Assembly (NCBI RefSeq): GCF_901001135.1
Contig: NC_042626.1
Location: 83,127,651 to 83,191,650, forward strand
Length of the DNA stretch: 64,000 bases
DNA from: Rhinatrema bivittatum
Taxonomy: Eukaryota; Chordata; Amphibia; Gymnophiona; Rhinatrematidae
Direction: 5' to 3'
Below, in pieces: positions 10,985 through 20,800 of this stretch (the stretch's first letter is position 1; each line of letters begins with the position of its first letter). The translations under genes were made by a program, and so were the position numbers. The notes below the pieces were generated by a model that was given only the letters and a program-made list of their open reading frames with translations, ran no database searches and was not told where the DNA came from.

Positions 10985-11600
10985 CTACCAGAGGCCACGG
11001 GGGGGAACACGTACAGAAGCACGTCTGCCGGCCAAGGGAGAGCCAGAGCGTCCATGCCCTCTGCGCCGTATTCCCTCCAGCGGCTGAAGAACCGATTGGC
11101 TTTGGCATTGCGCAGTCGCCATGAGGTCGAGATGAGGAGGACCGCACCTGTCCACTATCAGAGCCATGGCCGCGTCCGAGAGTTCCCATTCTCTCGGATC
11201 GAGCGACTGCCGGCTGAGGAAGTCGGCTCGAACATTGTCTTTTCCGGCGATGTGAGAGGCCGCAAGGCACTGTAGGTGATGCTCCGCACAAGCGAGTAGG
11301 CGGCTGGCTTCTAAGGCTACCAGGGGACTGCGAGTGCCCCCTTGGCGATTGATGTAGGCGACTGTGGTGGAGTTGTCGGACAGGACTCGTACCGCCTTGT
11401 CGCGGATCAGAGGAAGGAACTCCTGAAGGGCCAGGCGGACCGCCAAAGTTTCCAGTTGATTGATGTGCCAGCGCGACTGAGTCTGGGACCATGTCCCCTG
11501 GGTGGACTGAGATAGGCAGACCGCACCCCAGCCCAACAAGCTGACATCCGTGGTTACTATCGTCCACTGTGGAGCTTGAAGAGGCATCCCTTGTAGGAGA
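10985..11600 (-). pseudogene. DIRS copy 1 RNase H
   Basis: Read on the minus strand from 11587: T-T-D-V-S-L-L-G-W-G-A with the first acidic residue, I-N-Q-L-E-T-L-A with the glutamate, L-S-D-N-S-T-T-V-A-Y-I-N-R-Q-G-G with the second aspartate, and H-I-A-G-K-D-N-V-R-A-D-F-L-S-R. All four acidic/histidine landmarks of the family are visible. The domain degrades the RNA strand during reverse transcription. It lies directly downstream of RT and upstream of the recombinase. The frame is open for 200 codons. Confidence 0.85.
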
Positions 11601-11708
11601 TGAGGAAGGGACAGCCACCACTAATTCTTCGGCAGTAGACTCCACGAAGGGAAGGACTACGTGGAACTGCTCCGACACTGGTTGCCAACGAGACAGCAAA
11701 GCTTTCTG

Positions 11709-12598
11709 TCATGGACGCATATGAGCAAAAGCCCAGGGGACCAGATCGATGGTAGAAGCCATGGAGCCCAGGACTTGGAGATAATCCCGGGCCATCGGTG
11801 AAGATAGCGCAATCAAATTCTGAACCTGACCGATCAGTTTGAGGGCTCGCGCCCGAGGTAAGAAAACCTTGCCTACTGGGGTGTCAAATTGTGCTCCCAG
11901 AAATTCCAACTCCTGGGAGGGCTGAAGCTTGCTCTTGGAAAAGTTCACTATCCACCCGAGAGAGGCAAGGAGCTCCAGGACTCGATCCACCACCCGCCGG
12001 CAAGAGGTCTCCGACTTGGCCCTAATGAGCCAATCGTCCAGATAGGGATAGACGAGAATCCCTTCCCGGCACAAGGCCGCAGCCACTACTACCATTACCT
12101 TCGTGAAGGTGCGAGGAGCGGTCGCGAGGCCAAAGGGGAGAGCTCGAAACTGGAAGTCCTGGTTGAGATGTGGAATCGGAGAAACTTCTGGTAGTCGTGG
12201 TGGATGGGGATATGAAAATATGCTTCTGCGAGATCGAGGGAAGCAAGGAACTCTCCTGGACGGACCGCCGCAATGACCACCCGCAGGGTTTCCATGCGAA
12301 AGTGGGGGATCTTGAGGGCCTGATTGACCCTCTTGAGGTCCAGGATTGGGCGAAAGGACCCGTCCTTTTTGGGCACGGTGAAGTAAATAGAATACTGGCC
12401 GGCGCCAATTTCCCTTTCTGGGATTGGGACCACCGCCCCCAGATCCAGAAGCTTGGAGAGAGTCTGGACCACCACGTCCCTCTTGGCCCGGCCGCAAGAT
12501 GAGAACAGAAAGAGATCTGGAAGTTCCCTGACTAGGTCGAAAGCGTACCCGTCTCTGATAATGTGAGGACCCACTGATCCAAAGTGATTTTGACCCAT
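11709..12598 (-). pseudogene. DIRS copy 1 reverse transcriptase
   Basis: Blocks in order on the minus strand: L-G-A-V-V-P-I-P, Y-F-T-V-P-K-K-D-G-S-F-R-P-I-L-D-L-K near 12370, S-L-D-L-A-E-A-Y-F-H-I-P-I near 12220, L-P-F-G-L-A-T-A-P near 12130, and the active site Y-P-Y-L-D-D-W with the two aspartates at 12033-12038. The first half (12598 to about 12170) and second half (to 11709) are in different frames, so one frameshift splits the domain. It is typical of DIRS RT in its Y-L-D-D-W-L motif. Confidence 0.9.
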
Positions 12599-12661
12599 TC
12601 CTCGAAAAACAGGGAGAGGCGTCCGCCGAGGTAAGGGACCGAGGGATGGGCCGGCTGAACT

Positions 12662-14299
12662 TCATTGTGTGGCAGGTTTAGCGGTGGTACACACGGGCTG
12701 GCCCTCGCGAAAGGGCCGCCTGCCACGAAAGGACTGCGACCAGGACTGCGCACGAGACGACCCCCTAGGAGTACCGCCCTGCCCACGAGAAGCGAAGCAA
12801 CGCTGACCCCTGAAGCGAAAGCGAGAGGCCGCGAAGGACAGAGAAGCCTTAGGGCGGTCCTCTGGAAGTTTATGGACCTTGTTGTCAGCCAAGGAGTCCA
12901 TAAGCTTGTCTAGGTCCTCGCCGAAGAGCATCTTACCTTTGAAGGGAAGCGTGCCCAGCCGGGTCTTTGAGGACTGATCAGCCGACCAGTGGCAAAGCCA
13001 AAGGAGCCTCCGGGCAGCCACTGCTGAAACCATCGCCTTCGCCTAGACATGGACCAAATCGTAGAGGGCATCCGACATGTAAGCGATTACCGCCTCCAGA
13101 CGTTCGGCCTGTTCTGCCTCACCTGGCGGAAGCTCCTGGGCGCAGGATAACTGTTGGACCCATTGGAGACCTGCCCGCATCATGAGGCTGCTACAGCAAG
13201 ACACCCGAACCCTGAGGGCCAGGACGTCGAAGATGCGCTTCAGGTGAGCCTCCAGCTTACGATCTTGCGAATCCTTTAGGGCCGTGGAACCTTCCACCAG
13301 GATCGTGGTGTGCTTGGCCACTGCAGAAACATAAGAATCCACTGATGGATATCGCAACAGCTCCAAGCCCTCTTCCGGGAGGGGATAGAGCTTATCCATC
13401 GCACGCCCCACCCGGAGCGAACCCTCAGGAGCCTCCCATTCCTGAATGATAAGGAGCTTAAGCATGGGGTGGAAGGGAAAGGCCAAGGCCGGAGCCCTCC
13501 CAAAACCGGGTTCATATCCTTAGGAAGTGAGGCCATGAGATTATCCACAGAGGGACTTTCCAGACCCAGCTCCTCCAAAACAAAAGGGAGGAGGGGCTCT
13601 AGCTCCTCCTTATGAAAAAGACGAAGGGCTCTGGGGTCATCCCCCTCTAGGGGGGGGGTATCTGCCGAATCCGAGGAAGCAGCGGGGTCTGAGGACCCAG
13701 GAGACACCGGGGGAGGGGAGGGGGGCACCCCCGGGACCACCCGCACCGGTCCCTGAGGCTCCGCAGCCGGTCCAGAGGTCAACGGTGCTGAGCGAGGGAT
13801 TTTTGACGGGGGTGGGGGGGCTTTCATCCATCTCATGCAGGCTAGCTAAATAAGATTTGTGCATGAGGAGGACGAAATCCGCGGAAAAAGGGACCCTGGA
13901 TTTACCGGGGGGGGGGGAAGAGGGCAAGGGAAGGTCAGGACCCCCCTCCTGGGAACCCGCGGTGGCCAAATCGGGGGTTAAATAAAAAAAATCCGGCCCC
14001 CCAGCCCCAGGGAGCACTGAAATCGGCCTCGACGAAAAATCCAAGATGGCGGCCGTTCCCGGGCTCTGCCGACCCGGGAAAGGCCTAGCCATGCCGGGAG
14101 GAGTGGAGCCCCGGGCTAAATTTGCTTGTCCTGCCGAGGAGGGACCTTCCCCACCGGGCAGACAAGCAGTGCAGAGGCCCTGCTGCGAAAAACGCGAGGA
14201 GGACAGCCCACAAGAAACACAGGCTGTCAGCCGGGACATAGCAACCTCGGCTGAGGAAAAAAAAAGCTGAAAAGACAAAGTTTGATTGACAGCCTGCAC
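12662..14299 (-). pseudogene. DIRS copy 1 gag (ORF1)
   Basis: The N-terminal frame (14299-13637) opens with M-Q-A-V-N and a cysteine pair motif C-V-S-C-G-L...C-T-A-C, then a long proline/glycine-rich stretch. The capsid-like part (13486-13043) has L-R-Y-P-S-V-D-S-Y-V-S-A-V-A-K and S-T-A-L-K-D-S-Q-D-R-K-L-E, and the C-terminal basic part (13033-12662) has A-A-R-R-L-L-W-L-C-H-W-S-A-D and an R-F-R-F-R-G-Q-R stretch. At least two frame changes break it. The same blocks recur in the DIRS copies at 21-24 kb and 37-38 kb. Confidence 0.8.
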
Positions 14300-14830
14300 A
14301 GCAGGAGAGAGCAGGCTGCCTTCTGCTTTTCTGACTGCCGGTTCTAATCCTATACTAACCAGAAAAAGTTAAAAAAGCTGGTCAACTGCTGCAAATAAGT
14401 TAGAGGTAGGTGAGTACCTGCAACTTATTGAAAGTTAAAACTTTGAAACTCCTTTTTTTTTTTTTTTTAACTGAGCGCAGCAGCGGGTTCAAAACCCTCT
14501 CGGCAGCCAGAGGGGGAACGAGGCCCAGAGAGCGTCGGCGCCCACACCTGGAAGCGTACACGGACTCAGGACTAAGCAGGGAACCCCCTCATGCAAAAGG
14601 GGACAAGCCCCCCATAGCCGGGCAAGAGCTGGGAGACTGATGTCTCCCACACAAAAAGGCACTAAAGGCGGCAAAAATTCCTTCAGAGATTCACTTTCTA
14701 TAATTTTTTAAAAACAAGAACCAAAAGAAGTACTTGCTTGAACCTAAAGAGAATAAAGAGGCTGACTAGCCTACAGCAGAGAACCGAAGGGGAGATGCTG
14801 CACCTGCTGGGAGACAGACGAATACTGAAG

Positions 14831-14930
14831 GGTGAGAGGATAGGCTCTGTCCTGATATAGGGCATCCTCCAAGTTTTAGTCTGTCTCCACCTGCTGGAAA
14901 GGAGGCTTAACCCACTGTCTGGACTGATCC
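14831..14930. repeat. DIRS copy 1 right inverted terminal repeat
   Basis: This is the reverse complement of 9253-9361, running from 'atactgaaggg' to 'gtctggactgatccg'. It is followed by the unique right outer tip to about 14947, which is represented in the internal complementary region at 9667-9704. Confidence 0.85.
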
Positions 14931-14947
14931 GGGTACGTTCAGGAAAG

Positions 14948-15054
14948 AGGATTTGGAGTTTATGGTTGGAATAACATGGGGGATGGGAAGGATAACTAGG
15001 GTACCAATAAGACTCACTTATATTTGTATACTGTGGAGACAGCCAACTTTAAAT
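14948..15054. repeat. degenerate G-rich minisatellite, short middle block
   Basis: The first 55 bases continue the 'gggatgggaaggataactaggg' type units seen before 9207, confirming that DIRS copy 1 interrupts the array. The following bases to 15054 are A/T-richer and unassigned, leading into the foldback element. Confidence 0.55.
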
Positions 15055-15703
15055 CTTAGAAAAAATCTCTGTACAACCACATGCGAGATAACATCACATT
15101 TAAACTCCCCAAATGAGCAGTGATATAGCCTGATACCAGACCTCATACCATGGCATAGTAAGTAATGCTAATTTAGCATATATTGAATCTGCCAGTATGT
15201 ATAATCATAGGTCTTTAACATTTAACATTTTCTTTTCATTTTTCTTGCTTCCGTGCAAACAACTTGTGAAAATTTGTGAAAAAATAAAAATTGCTTTAAA
15301 GAACGTGACTTGTTCCATTCATTTGATCAAGTTTTTCCATACTAGCCTCTGAAGAAAAATATGGCGTTTCTTCACTACCATTACTAAAGCTAAGTGCTGA
15401 TTAAATAAGATATAAACGATCAAAAACTTGATCAAATGAATGGAACAAGTCACGTTCTTTAAAGCAATTTTTATTTTTTCACAAATTTTCACAAGTTGTT
15501 TGCACGGAAGCAAGAAAAATGAAAAGAAAATGTTAAATGTTAAAGACCTATGATTATACATACTGGCAGATTCAATATATGCTAAATTAGCATTACTTAC
15601 TATGCCATGGTATGAGGTCTGGTATCAGGCTATATCACTGCCCATTTGGGGAGTTTAAATGTAATGTTATCTCGCATGTGGTTGTACAGAGATTTTTTCT
15701 AAG
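15055..15703. repeat. foldback element with 282-bp arms (foldback 1)
   Basis: 15055-15336 and 15422-15703 are reverse complements along their whole 282 bases, with only two differences that I found (near 15095 and 15118). The loop is 85 bases (15337-15421). The ends read 'cttagaaaaaatctctg'. The A/T-rich sequence encodes no protein that I recognise; the longest frame, 80 codons on the minus strand, lies within the arm and loop. It sits in the minisatellite. No clear target duplication was found. It could be a foldback transposon or MITE, and if transcribed would form a very long hairpin. Confidence 0.9.
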
Positions 15704-16560
15704 GATAACTAGGGAACATGGGGAATAATAGTTCAGGGGATAATTGGGGGGGGGGGGATCAGGGAATTTGGGTACAACTGGGAAGATGGGAAGAATTTAG
15801 ATAGTTGGATTAATTGAGGGATGGGAGGAAGGAGGTTTGGGTAGTGGATAACTAGGAAATGTAGTGACTTTGGGCATTATGGGGAAGATAACTGAGAGGA
15901 TGGGGAGAATTAGAATTATTCCTGGAGCATAAATGGAGGGATGGGGAATTAGGGGGGATAACTGGGAGGATGAGGGGCCACCTGCGAATAAATTGGGGGG
16001 ATGGGGACTTGGTAATGTGAATCAGTGACTTGGAAAGTTATAGTTCAGGGGATAACTGGAGAATGGGGAGGATTTGGAGAATTATAGTTGGGAAGATAGA
16101 GAGTTATATCTAGGGGAGATTAGTTGCGGTATGGAAGGATGGGGGATAGTGGATGAGGATTAGGTCCAGTTACGTATAACTATATTGTATGTAGGCCCCA
16201 GAGCCTTTCTGAATTACATTGTGGATATGCACAATACTGACAGGGGGAATTATAGTGGGGGAGATTTGGAGTGTTATAGCTGAGGGGAGAGTACTTGGGG
16301 AGTAACTGGAAGATAGGAATGATTAGGATATTTATAGTTGGAATAAATGGGAGATGGGAGGATTCAGGGATGGGGAAGATTTAGGGAATTACAGTTTGGG
16401 TGATGGAAAGGATTTAGAGAGTTGGAGTGGGGTGATGGGGAGGATTCAGGGAGTTTTACTTGGGGGGATGGGGAGGTTTCAGGGAGTTTTGATTGGGGGG
16501 ATGGGGAGGATTCAGCGAGCTATAGTTGAAGAGGATGGATCTTATAGCTGGGCTGTCTCC
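15704..16560. repeat. degenerate G-rich minisatellite, right block
   Basis: About 850 bases of variants of 'gggggatggggaggatt' and 'agggaattatagttgg'. The last three or four units (16430-16520) are more regular, with a period near 32-36 bases ('gatggggaggattcaggg' repeated). A short open frame (16354-16632) reflects the repeat and is not a gene. Confidence 0.7.
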
Positions 16561-17092
16561 CAGATAGCACGCTTTCTTCTCATGCGTTCCCAGGCTCTCG
16601 CGGCGAGAGATTACATGCAAAGCACCGCGTAAAGCGTGCAGGATGGAGCTACCCCGGACCTCACCTATCACAGCTTTGCAATATCCAAGCGGAGCTGGGT
16701 TCGAGTTCCGGTCCGAGAATCGCGCGCTCCCGCCTCAGCTGAACAAAAGAGCCCAACAAGCAGCTTCTCCAACCGCCGCTGAGATGCAGGAAGTGCGCAG
16801 GCGCCGAGGCTCCCCAGGAAACACAGGACTACATCTCCCGACAAGTTCAAGAGCACTTGTCAGATTGGGCTACTTCCTCCTCCCCCCCGAGCAGGCAAAC
16901 ATTTGTGTGTGGGTTGAGCTAGTTCTGGACTGGGCAGCTGAGTGTTGGTAGCCTTCTACTTTCCTGGCTCCTTTTCTTTGCCTCAGGCAGCCCAGCTAGC
17001 AGTCGCAGGGTGATGATTTCATCGGCAGCAGCCAATAAGAGGTGACAGGAAGAGCAGACGCAGAAGGCTGCGGGACGCGGAATGTACAAGCG
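16560..17092 (+). promoter_or_regulatory. CpG-rich promoter-like segment with possible first exon
   Basis: This is the only long stretch outside the repeats that is rich in CpG (for example around 16595, 16700-16730, 16785-16810 and 17060-17080). It holds 'actacatctcccg' at 16828-16840, like the ZNF143-type ACTACAATTCCC element of vertebrate promoters, and a CCAAT box at 17032-17036. An ATG at 17082 is followed by a donor-like 'gcggtaaga' with the cut after 17092. No TATA box is obvious. It could be the promoter of a host gene, a retrogene relic, or a CpG-rich LTR; there is no protein evidence. Confidence 0.4.
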
Positions 17093-17289
17093 GTAAGACA
17101 GAGGGGCAGCTCTTCCAGTACACTGAGTCTTTGCTTTTACTTCCTTTGTGCTGTTCTCATCTTTTCAGAAAGCAGACCTTTCTGCTTTCGTGCCTAAACC
17201 CTCTAAGTTCTCCCTTCATCTGGACTCTGAATCCGAAGCTTCTGACCTCCTCCACTTTGTGCTGCTTCCTGGGAACGGGAAATAGAGAG
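17082..17289 (+). CDS. candidate short spliced reading frame downstream of the CpG-rich segment
   Basis: If 17093-17168 is removed as a 76-base intron (donor gtaaga at 17093, pyrimidine-rich acceptor ending ttttcag at 17168), the ATG at 17082 reads through 17289 without a stop for exactly 44 codons. It ends at a second donor-like 'ag/gtaagg' at 17290. The product is not recognised. Such a frame can arise by chance and the intron would be unusually short, so this is a weak candidate. Its value is that both donors and the acceptor are good matches and the frame stays open across the join. Confidence 0.2.
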
Positions 17290-17504
17290 GTAAGGAGTCA
17301 GGTTAAGGGAAGAAGCTTTTTTTTTTTTTTTGCCTGATTAAGGATTAGCTTTCTTGGGGAAGGAAGAAAGAATAGCTCTGTAAGATAGCTGGAGGATAAG
17401 AGTGGGGAAGAAAGGATCCTGAACATTAATGAAAAGAGTACAAAGATAGAAAAGATCGAGTATGGGGACGCTGGTACAGTGTCAAAATAAGAAAAAGAAG
17501 ATAC

Positions 17505-18060
17505 CTCTTTGCCCTGTCAGACCAGTCCATATCCCCCTACCAGCAGATGGAGCAGAGTGCAAGTTTTCTTGTCCTGCCATCCCTCCCTATATAGTCTGGA
17601 ACAGCAGAGAAAGGAGTTCATAGTTCTCTGTCTTAGTAGATGGTAGCTGGTCCAATAGGAAGAAGCTCAGAGGGACAGCCAGAGCTGGGCCAGGAGTCCC
17701 TTCTCAGGACAACAATCCTCATAGGGCTGATCAGGCTCGTGCTTTCCCAGGGGAATCGGGCTTGTGCTCCTGTATTTCCCACTTCAGAAAAAAAGTGAAT
17801 CTTTGACTAAAAAAAAAAAAAATGCAGCTGAGCAGCAGAAAGCCTCAAGGGCAAAACGGAGGCAAGGCCCAAGCCATAGACCCGGCCCAAACTTCTCCCA
17901 CCCGAATATTCACTGGAGTAGAGGTATGGAGAGAGCTAGAAGGTGCACTGGATGGTCTCGAGGCAGCAGTCGCAATGGAAGAGGGAAGCAGCGCCGGCCC
18001 CTCGGAGCAGCACAGTCAGCCCGGGTCAACACTTCATGCCATGTTTGAGAAGAGAAACGA
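17505..18060 (+). mobile_element. DIRS 5' terminal region (DIRS copy 5), truncated
   Basis: 'gaccagtccatatcccc', 'cagcagatggagcagag' and 'cagagaaaggagttcat' lie in the same order and spacing as the terminal repeat of the DIRS copies at 9253 and 34181. A leader with 'ggaatcgggcttgtgc' follows. A frame from 17822 (to 18247) begins just after an A-run and could be the start of its ORF1, but I do not recognise its sequence. The copy is lost before 18270, where a CR1 fragment begins. Confidence 0.45.
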
Positions 18061-18269
18061 TTGCAGAGAAGAGACTGCTGTTCTTCATTGGCGTCTGATT
18101 CCGGGGCAGGCCCCGAGAGAGAGAGAGACTGTAGCCAGAATACCCGTGGGAGGGAGAAGAAAAATTGTCCACAGAATCCATGCTGGCAATTATAAAAACC
18201 TATTGTCAAACGAAAGGCAGGCCAGTGCAGGTGGAGTGCACCAATAGGGATTGCCCCAGGGAAGCAATT

Positions 18270-18660
18270 TTTTCATGGTGGTGGATGCCTGGAATGCCCT
18301 TCCGGAGGAGTGGTGAAGACGAAAACAAAGAATTCAGAGGGGCATGGGATAAACACTGGGGATCCCTAAAGGCTAGAGGACGGAAATGAAGAAAAAGGTG
18401 CATGGGAATAACTTGCTTAGTGTGGCAATTTCTATCCTTAACAGAAGGCATGAGGATTACTACTTTTAAGCAATAAGCGGGGATGTGACATTTCAGCTCA
18501 AATGTTTTTTTGCTTTGTTATATTGGTTTTATTTTTATTTTAGTAAAAATGTTGCTAGCAGTAATTTTTTATAGGTTTGACAGTTGCTTGGCTTTGACTG
18601 CAGTTACTACCATAAGAAGCTTGCTGGGCACACTGGACCTTTTCTGCTGTCATTACTATG
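18270..18660 (+). mobile_element. CR1 type A 3' end fragment
   Basis: Plus-strand codons for V-V-D-A-W-N-A-L-P-E-E at about 18277-18310 are followed by the F-R-G-A-W-D-K-H-W-G-S-L-K stretch, a stop, and the type A 3' untranslated part ending 'gcttgctgggcacactgg' and 'ctgtcattactatg' at 18660. It is only the last 390 bases, a common CR1 truncation. Confidence 0.75.
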
Positions 18661-18661
18661 T

Positions 18662-18755
18662 TTTGTTTATTTATTTATTTATTTAGAGGTTTTCTATACT
18701 ATGACCTGGTGGAGAAAAGGCACAGGACACTGACAGTGAAAGGGGCAGTTATCCT
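18662..18755 (-). mobile_element. L2 3' tail, antisense
   Basis: 'ttgtttatttatttattt' followed by 'agaggttttctatac' is the complement of an L2 3' end with an AAATAAATAAAT tail, of the subtype seen at 26990-27023. Only the tail can be assigned. Confidence 0.45.
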
Positions 18756-19069
18756 CCGGGAAAGGAAGAATAGGGAAAATGCTAACGATATTTGCTGAAA
18801 GTAAAGTTCTTAAAATAGGAAAAAGTGAAAACCACATGTTAACATATGGCCATTACGTTTTGGTCATTGAAGAATTACTGGAAAATTGTTATTCGCTTTG
18901 GCCAAATATATTCCATGGACTATTGAAAATTCCAACAACAAACAAAAAAAATCTGATACCAGGTGCCATTAATTATTTTGGATGAGAGGAGGAAAAAGTT
19001 GATAGATGAACATTTTTTTGTTATTGAGTCAGGGCTAGTATCCAGTCATGTCATGTTATTTCAAAACCA
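18756..19069. other. A/T-rich sequence, no gene recognised
   Basis: A 68-codon plus-strand frame (18779-18985) lies here, but its sequence suggests no family. It may belong to the upstream part of the mariner-like remnant that follows. No RNA gene or repeat was seen. Confidence 0.3.
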
Positions 19070-19700
19070 TTGAACACCGAAACCCATGTCCAAGACAGGC
19101 TGTGGCTGCTAAATTGGTTACAAAATTGGAATGAAGAGGATTTCCTTAATTTAGTGCCTTCTGATGAATTTTTCATTTGGTCAGTTTGAAAACCAAGTTT
19201 TTTGAATGATTGATTGGTAAAAAAAATATTTGAATAAAATTAGTGCCGAGGAACATTATCACCAAATTGTCAGAAACTCTGGTTGCATAGGTCTTTGTCA
19301 TGTTCACAGTAAAGAAAATGTGGGCAATCAAAAAACATGGGGAATATTTGGATGGTACCTATTTTCGGAATACGATTTAAGCTGAAAATGTTATCTGATT
19401 TTTGAGTGGAAAACATTTTGGTAGTAGGCAAAGCTATTTTTGTCTATGATAAGGCAACCTTGCATGCAAACCAATGCCACGCAACAGCTGCTTAAAAAAA
19501 TGGCCTTGATTTTTGGGGTAATGACATTTGGCCAGGGAACTCTCCAGACTTGAAGGCTGCAGAAAACACAGATGCCATTATTAAGGATGAGGTGGAGAGT
19601 TTAATGTTGAAGGAAGATGGTCACCAAAACTTTGTGTCTCTGAATTTGGAATTAGTCTTATTAAATTTGGAAAATGCCAATTTATTTCAAAATTTTTGTT
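19070..19700 (+). pseudogene. Tc1/mariner-superfamily transposase remnant
   Basis: Around 19440-19470 an F-V-Y-D-K-A-T-L-H-A block fits the second catalytic aspartate region. At 19505-19570 the sequence encodes W-G-N-D-I-W-P-G-N-S-P-D-L-K-A-A-E-N, which is the hallmark W-P-x-x-S-P-D-L-x-x-x-E block with the last acidic residue. Spacing between the D and E is about 37 residues. I-I-K-D-E-V-E-S follows. Frameshifts and stops lie between the blocks, and no terminal inverted repeats were found, so this is an old fragment. Confidence 0.55.
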
Positions 19701-19889
19701 TATACCCCGCTCATTTTAAAGTCATTTTGCAAGCTAATGATAAGCATGCTTCCTATTAATTGTGTGTAATTCTGTTTTGAATGCTGATTAAAATGGTATA
19801 TTGCATGTTTCTATCAGATTTCTTGTTGCTGCTTCAATGGGGGAGGCAAAGGTTATGCCACATCTGGTATTCTTAATGATATTTTAATT

Positions 19890-19973
19890 GTATGTCTTTT
19901 GGAATGTTTTAACTGTAAACCGCTACAGTCTTCGGAGTATGTGGTATATAAGCAATCTATATAAATAAAAATG
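19890..19973 (+). mobile_element. L2 3' end
   Basis: 'ctgtaaaccgctacag', then 'gtggtatataagcaatc' and an AATAAAAA-type tail. These match the conserved L2 3' signature found at 6755, 26965, 46915 and 61550. Upstream sequence to the mariner remnant may belong to the same L2 but shows no coding similarity. Confidence 0.6.
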
Positions 19974-20580
19974 TTAAATAGTTTGTACCAAATCGCTAAT
20001 CTCAGCAACCACTTAACCGATTGCGTTCAAATTTGGACACAAGTTTCACCTCACATACGGCAAGGATCTTCTACACTTACATTACATACATATATGTCAC
20101 ACCGGGGGCTGGTAAAAAAGTTTTAAAATTTGGTTCCACAAAACAGCGCCATCTGGTGGACATAAGCGGAAGCTTACACCTTGCACAAACGCTCACACCC
20201 CACACACACGTGACCAATGTTTGCGATTCACACACCCTCCGAGCAGACACAAATCCACCCTTCTCACACCCCCCCCCCCCCGCACACATGCCAATTGTAC
20301 TTATTGCACACAAAAACCCACTAAATACCAGCATGCTACACCGGGAGGCCACTCACTTGCCACATGTTTTCAATTCCCACACCCTACGAACTCACACACA
20401 AACACCCTCCTCGCACCCCTCACGCGCATGACTTTTCTACTTACTGCCCTCAACCTCCGAACGCACGGAAAACTGCAGAATAGTTCGGGCTGCTCCAGCG
20501 GAGGGGCAACACCGCTCCGGGACACATCGCATACACTACGGCTGTCAGCAATCAAAATGGCGCCGACAGCTCTTTCCCTT
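19956..20580 (+). mobile_element. possible non-autonomous Helitron 5' end
   Basis: 'tctatataaataaaaatg' at 19956-19973 has the TC start and A/T tract of many Helitron 5' ends and follows an A, as expected for insertion between A and T. Next come 'aaccgattgcgttcaaatt' and CA-rich repeats (20180-20440). No CTRR 3' end with hairpin was located with confidence, and the start overlaps the L2 tail, which could explain it instead. No Rep/helicase gene is present. Confidence 0.25.
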
Positions 20581-20800
20581 ACTAGGACACTCGAACGCCA
20601 ATAGCGGCAGTAGCCCATGTGACATAGTAAGGGCAAGGGCTCGTCGATGCCATTTTCTGAACTGGCAACTGGCGCACCTTCGCCCTTACTATCTGAGCGA
20701 GATGACCGCTCCCATTGGTCCACCTCGAGGGCCTGGCACCAATACTTCCATGCCGGAACGAAGGCCTGCTCCACCGACCACCATTTTTGAAAGGTATCAT
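20560..20800. repeat. imperfect palindromic repeat built on 'gcccttactat'
   Basis: 'tgacatagtaagggcaagg' (20619-20637) and 'ccttcgcccttactatctg' (about 20678-20696) form an inverted pair, and a further 'tcccttactagg' lies at 20575. Short CpG-rich words such as 'gatgccattttctgaac' lie in the loop. It has the look of a MITE or part of an LTR. No coding capacity. Confidence 0.4.

Larger units (their letters stand above)
9208..14947 (-). mobile_element. DIRS-type YR retrotransposon, structurally complete (DIRS copy 1)
   Basis: About 5.74 kb with every hallmark of DIRS elements: inverted terminal repeats, an internal complementary region, and minus-strand gag, RT, RNase H and tyrosine recombinase modules in that order. 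It has no integrase and no visible target duplication, as expected for recombination of a circular DNA intermediate. It lies within the minisatellite. The genes carry frameshifts (for example in RT near 12170) and one catalytic recombinase residue is changed, so this copy is probably dead although its architecture is intact. Confidence 0.9.

Noticed and set aside
14046..14270. 74-codon plus-strand frame with a GC-rich start
   Set aside because: Antisense to the DIRS gag N-terminus.
17822..18247. 141-codon plus-strand frame after an A-run
   Set aside because: No recognisable motif and it runs into a CR1 fragment. It might be the start of a DIRS ORF1, but I could not match it to the gag blocks of the other copies, so it is not called as a gene.
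20021..20604. Frames of 127-136 codons rich in H, T and P
   Set aside because: They follow CA-rich repeats and have no conserved motif.
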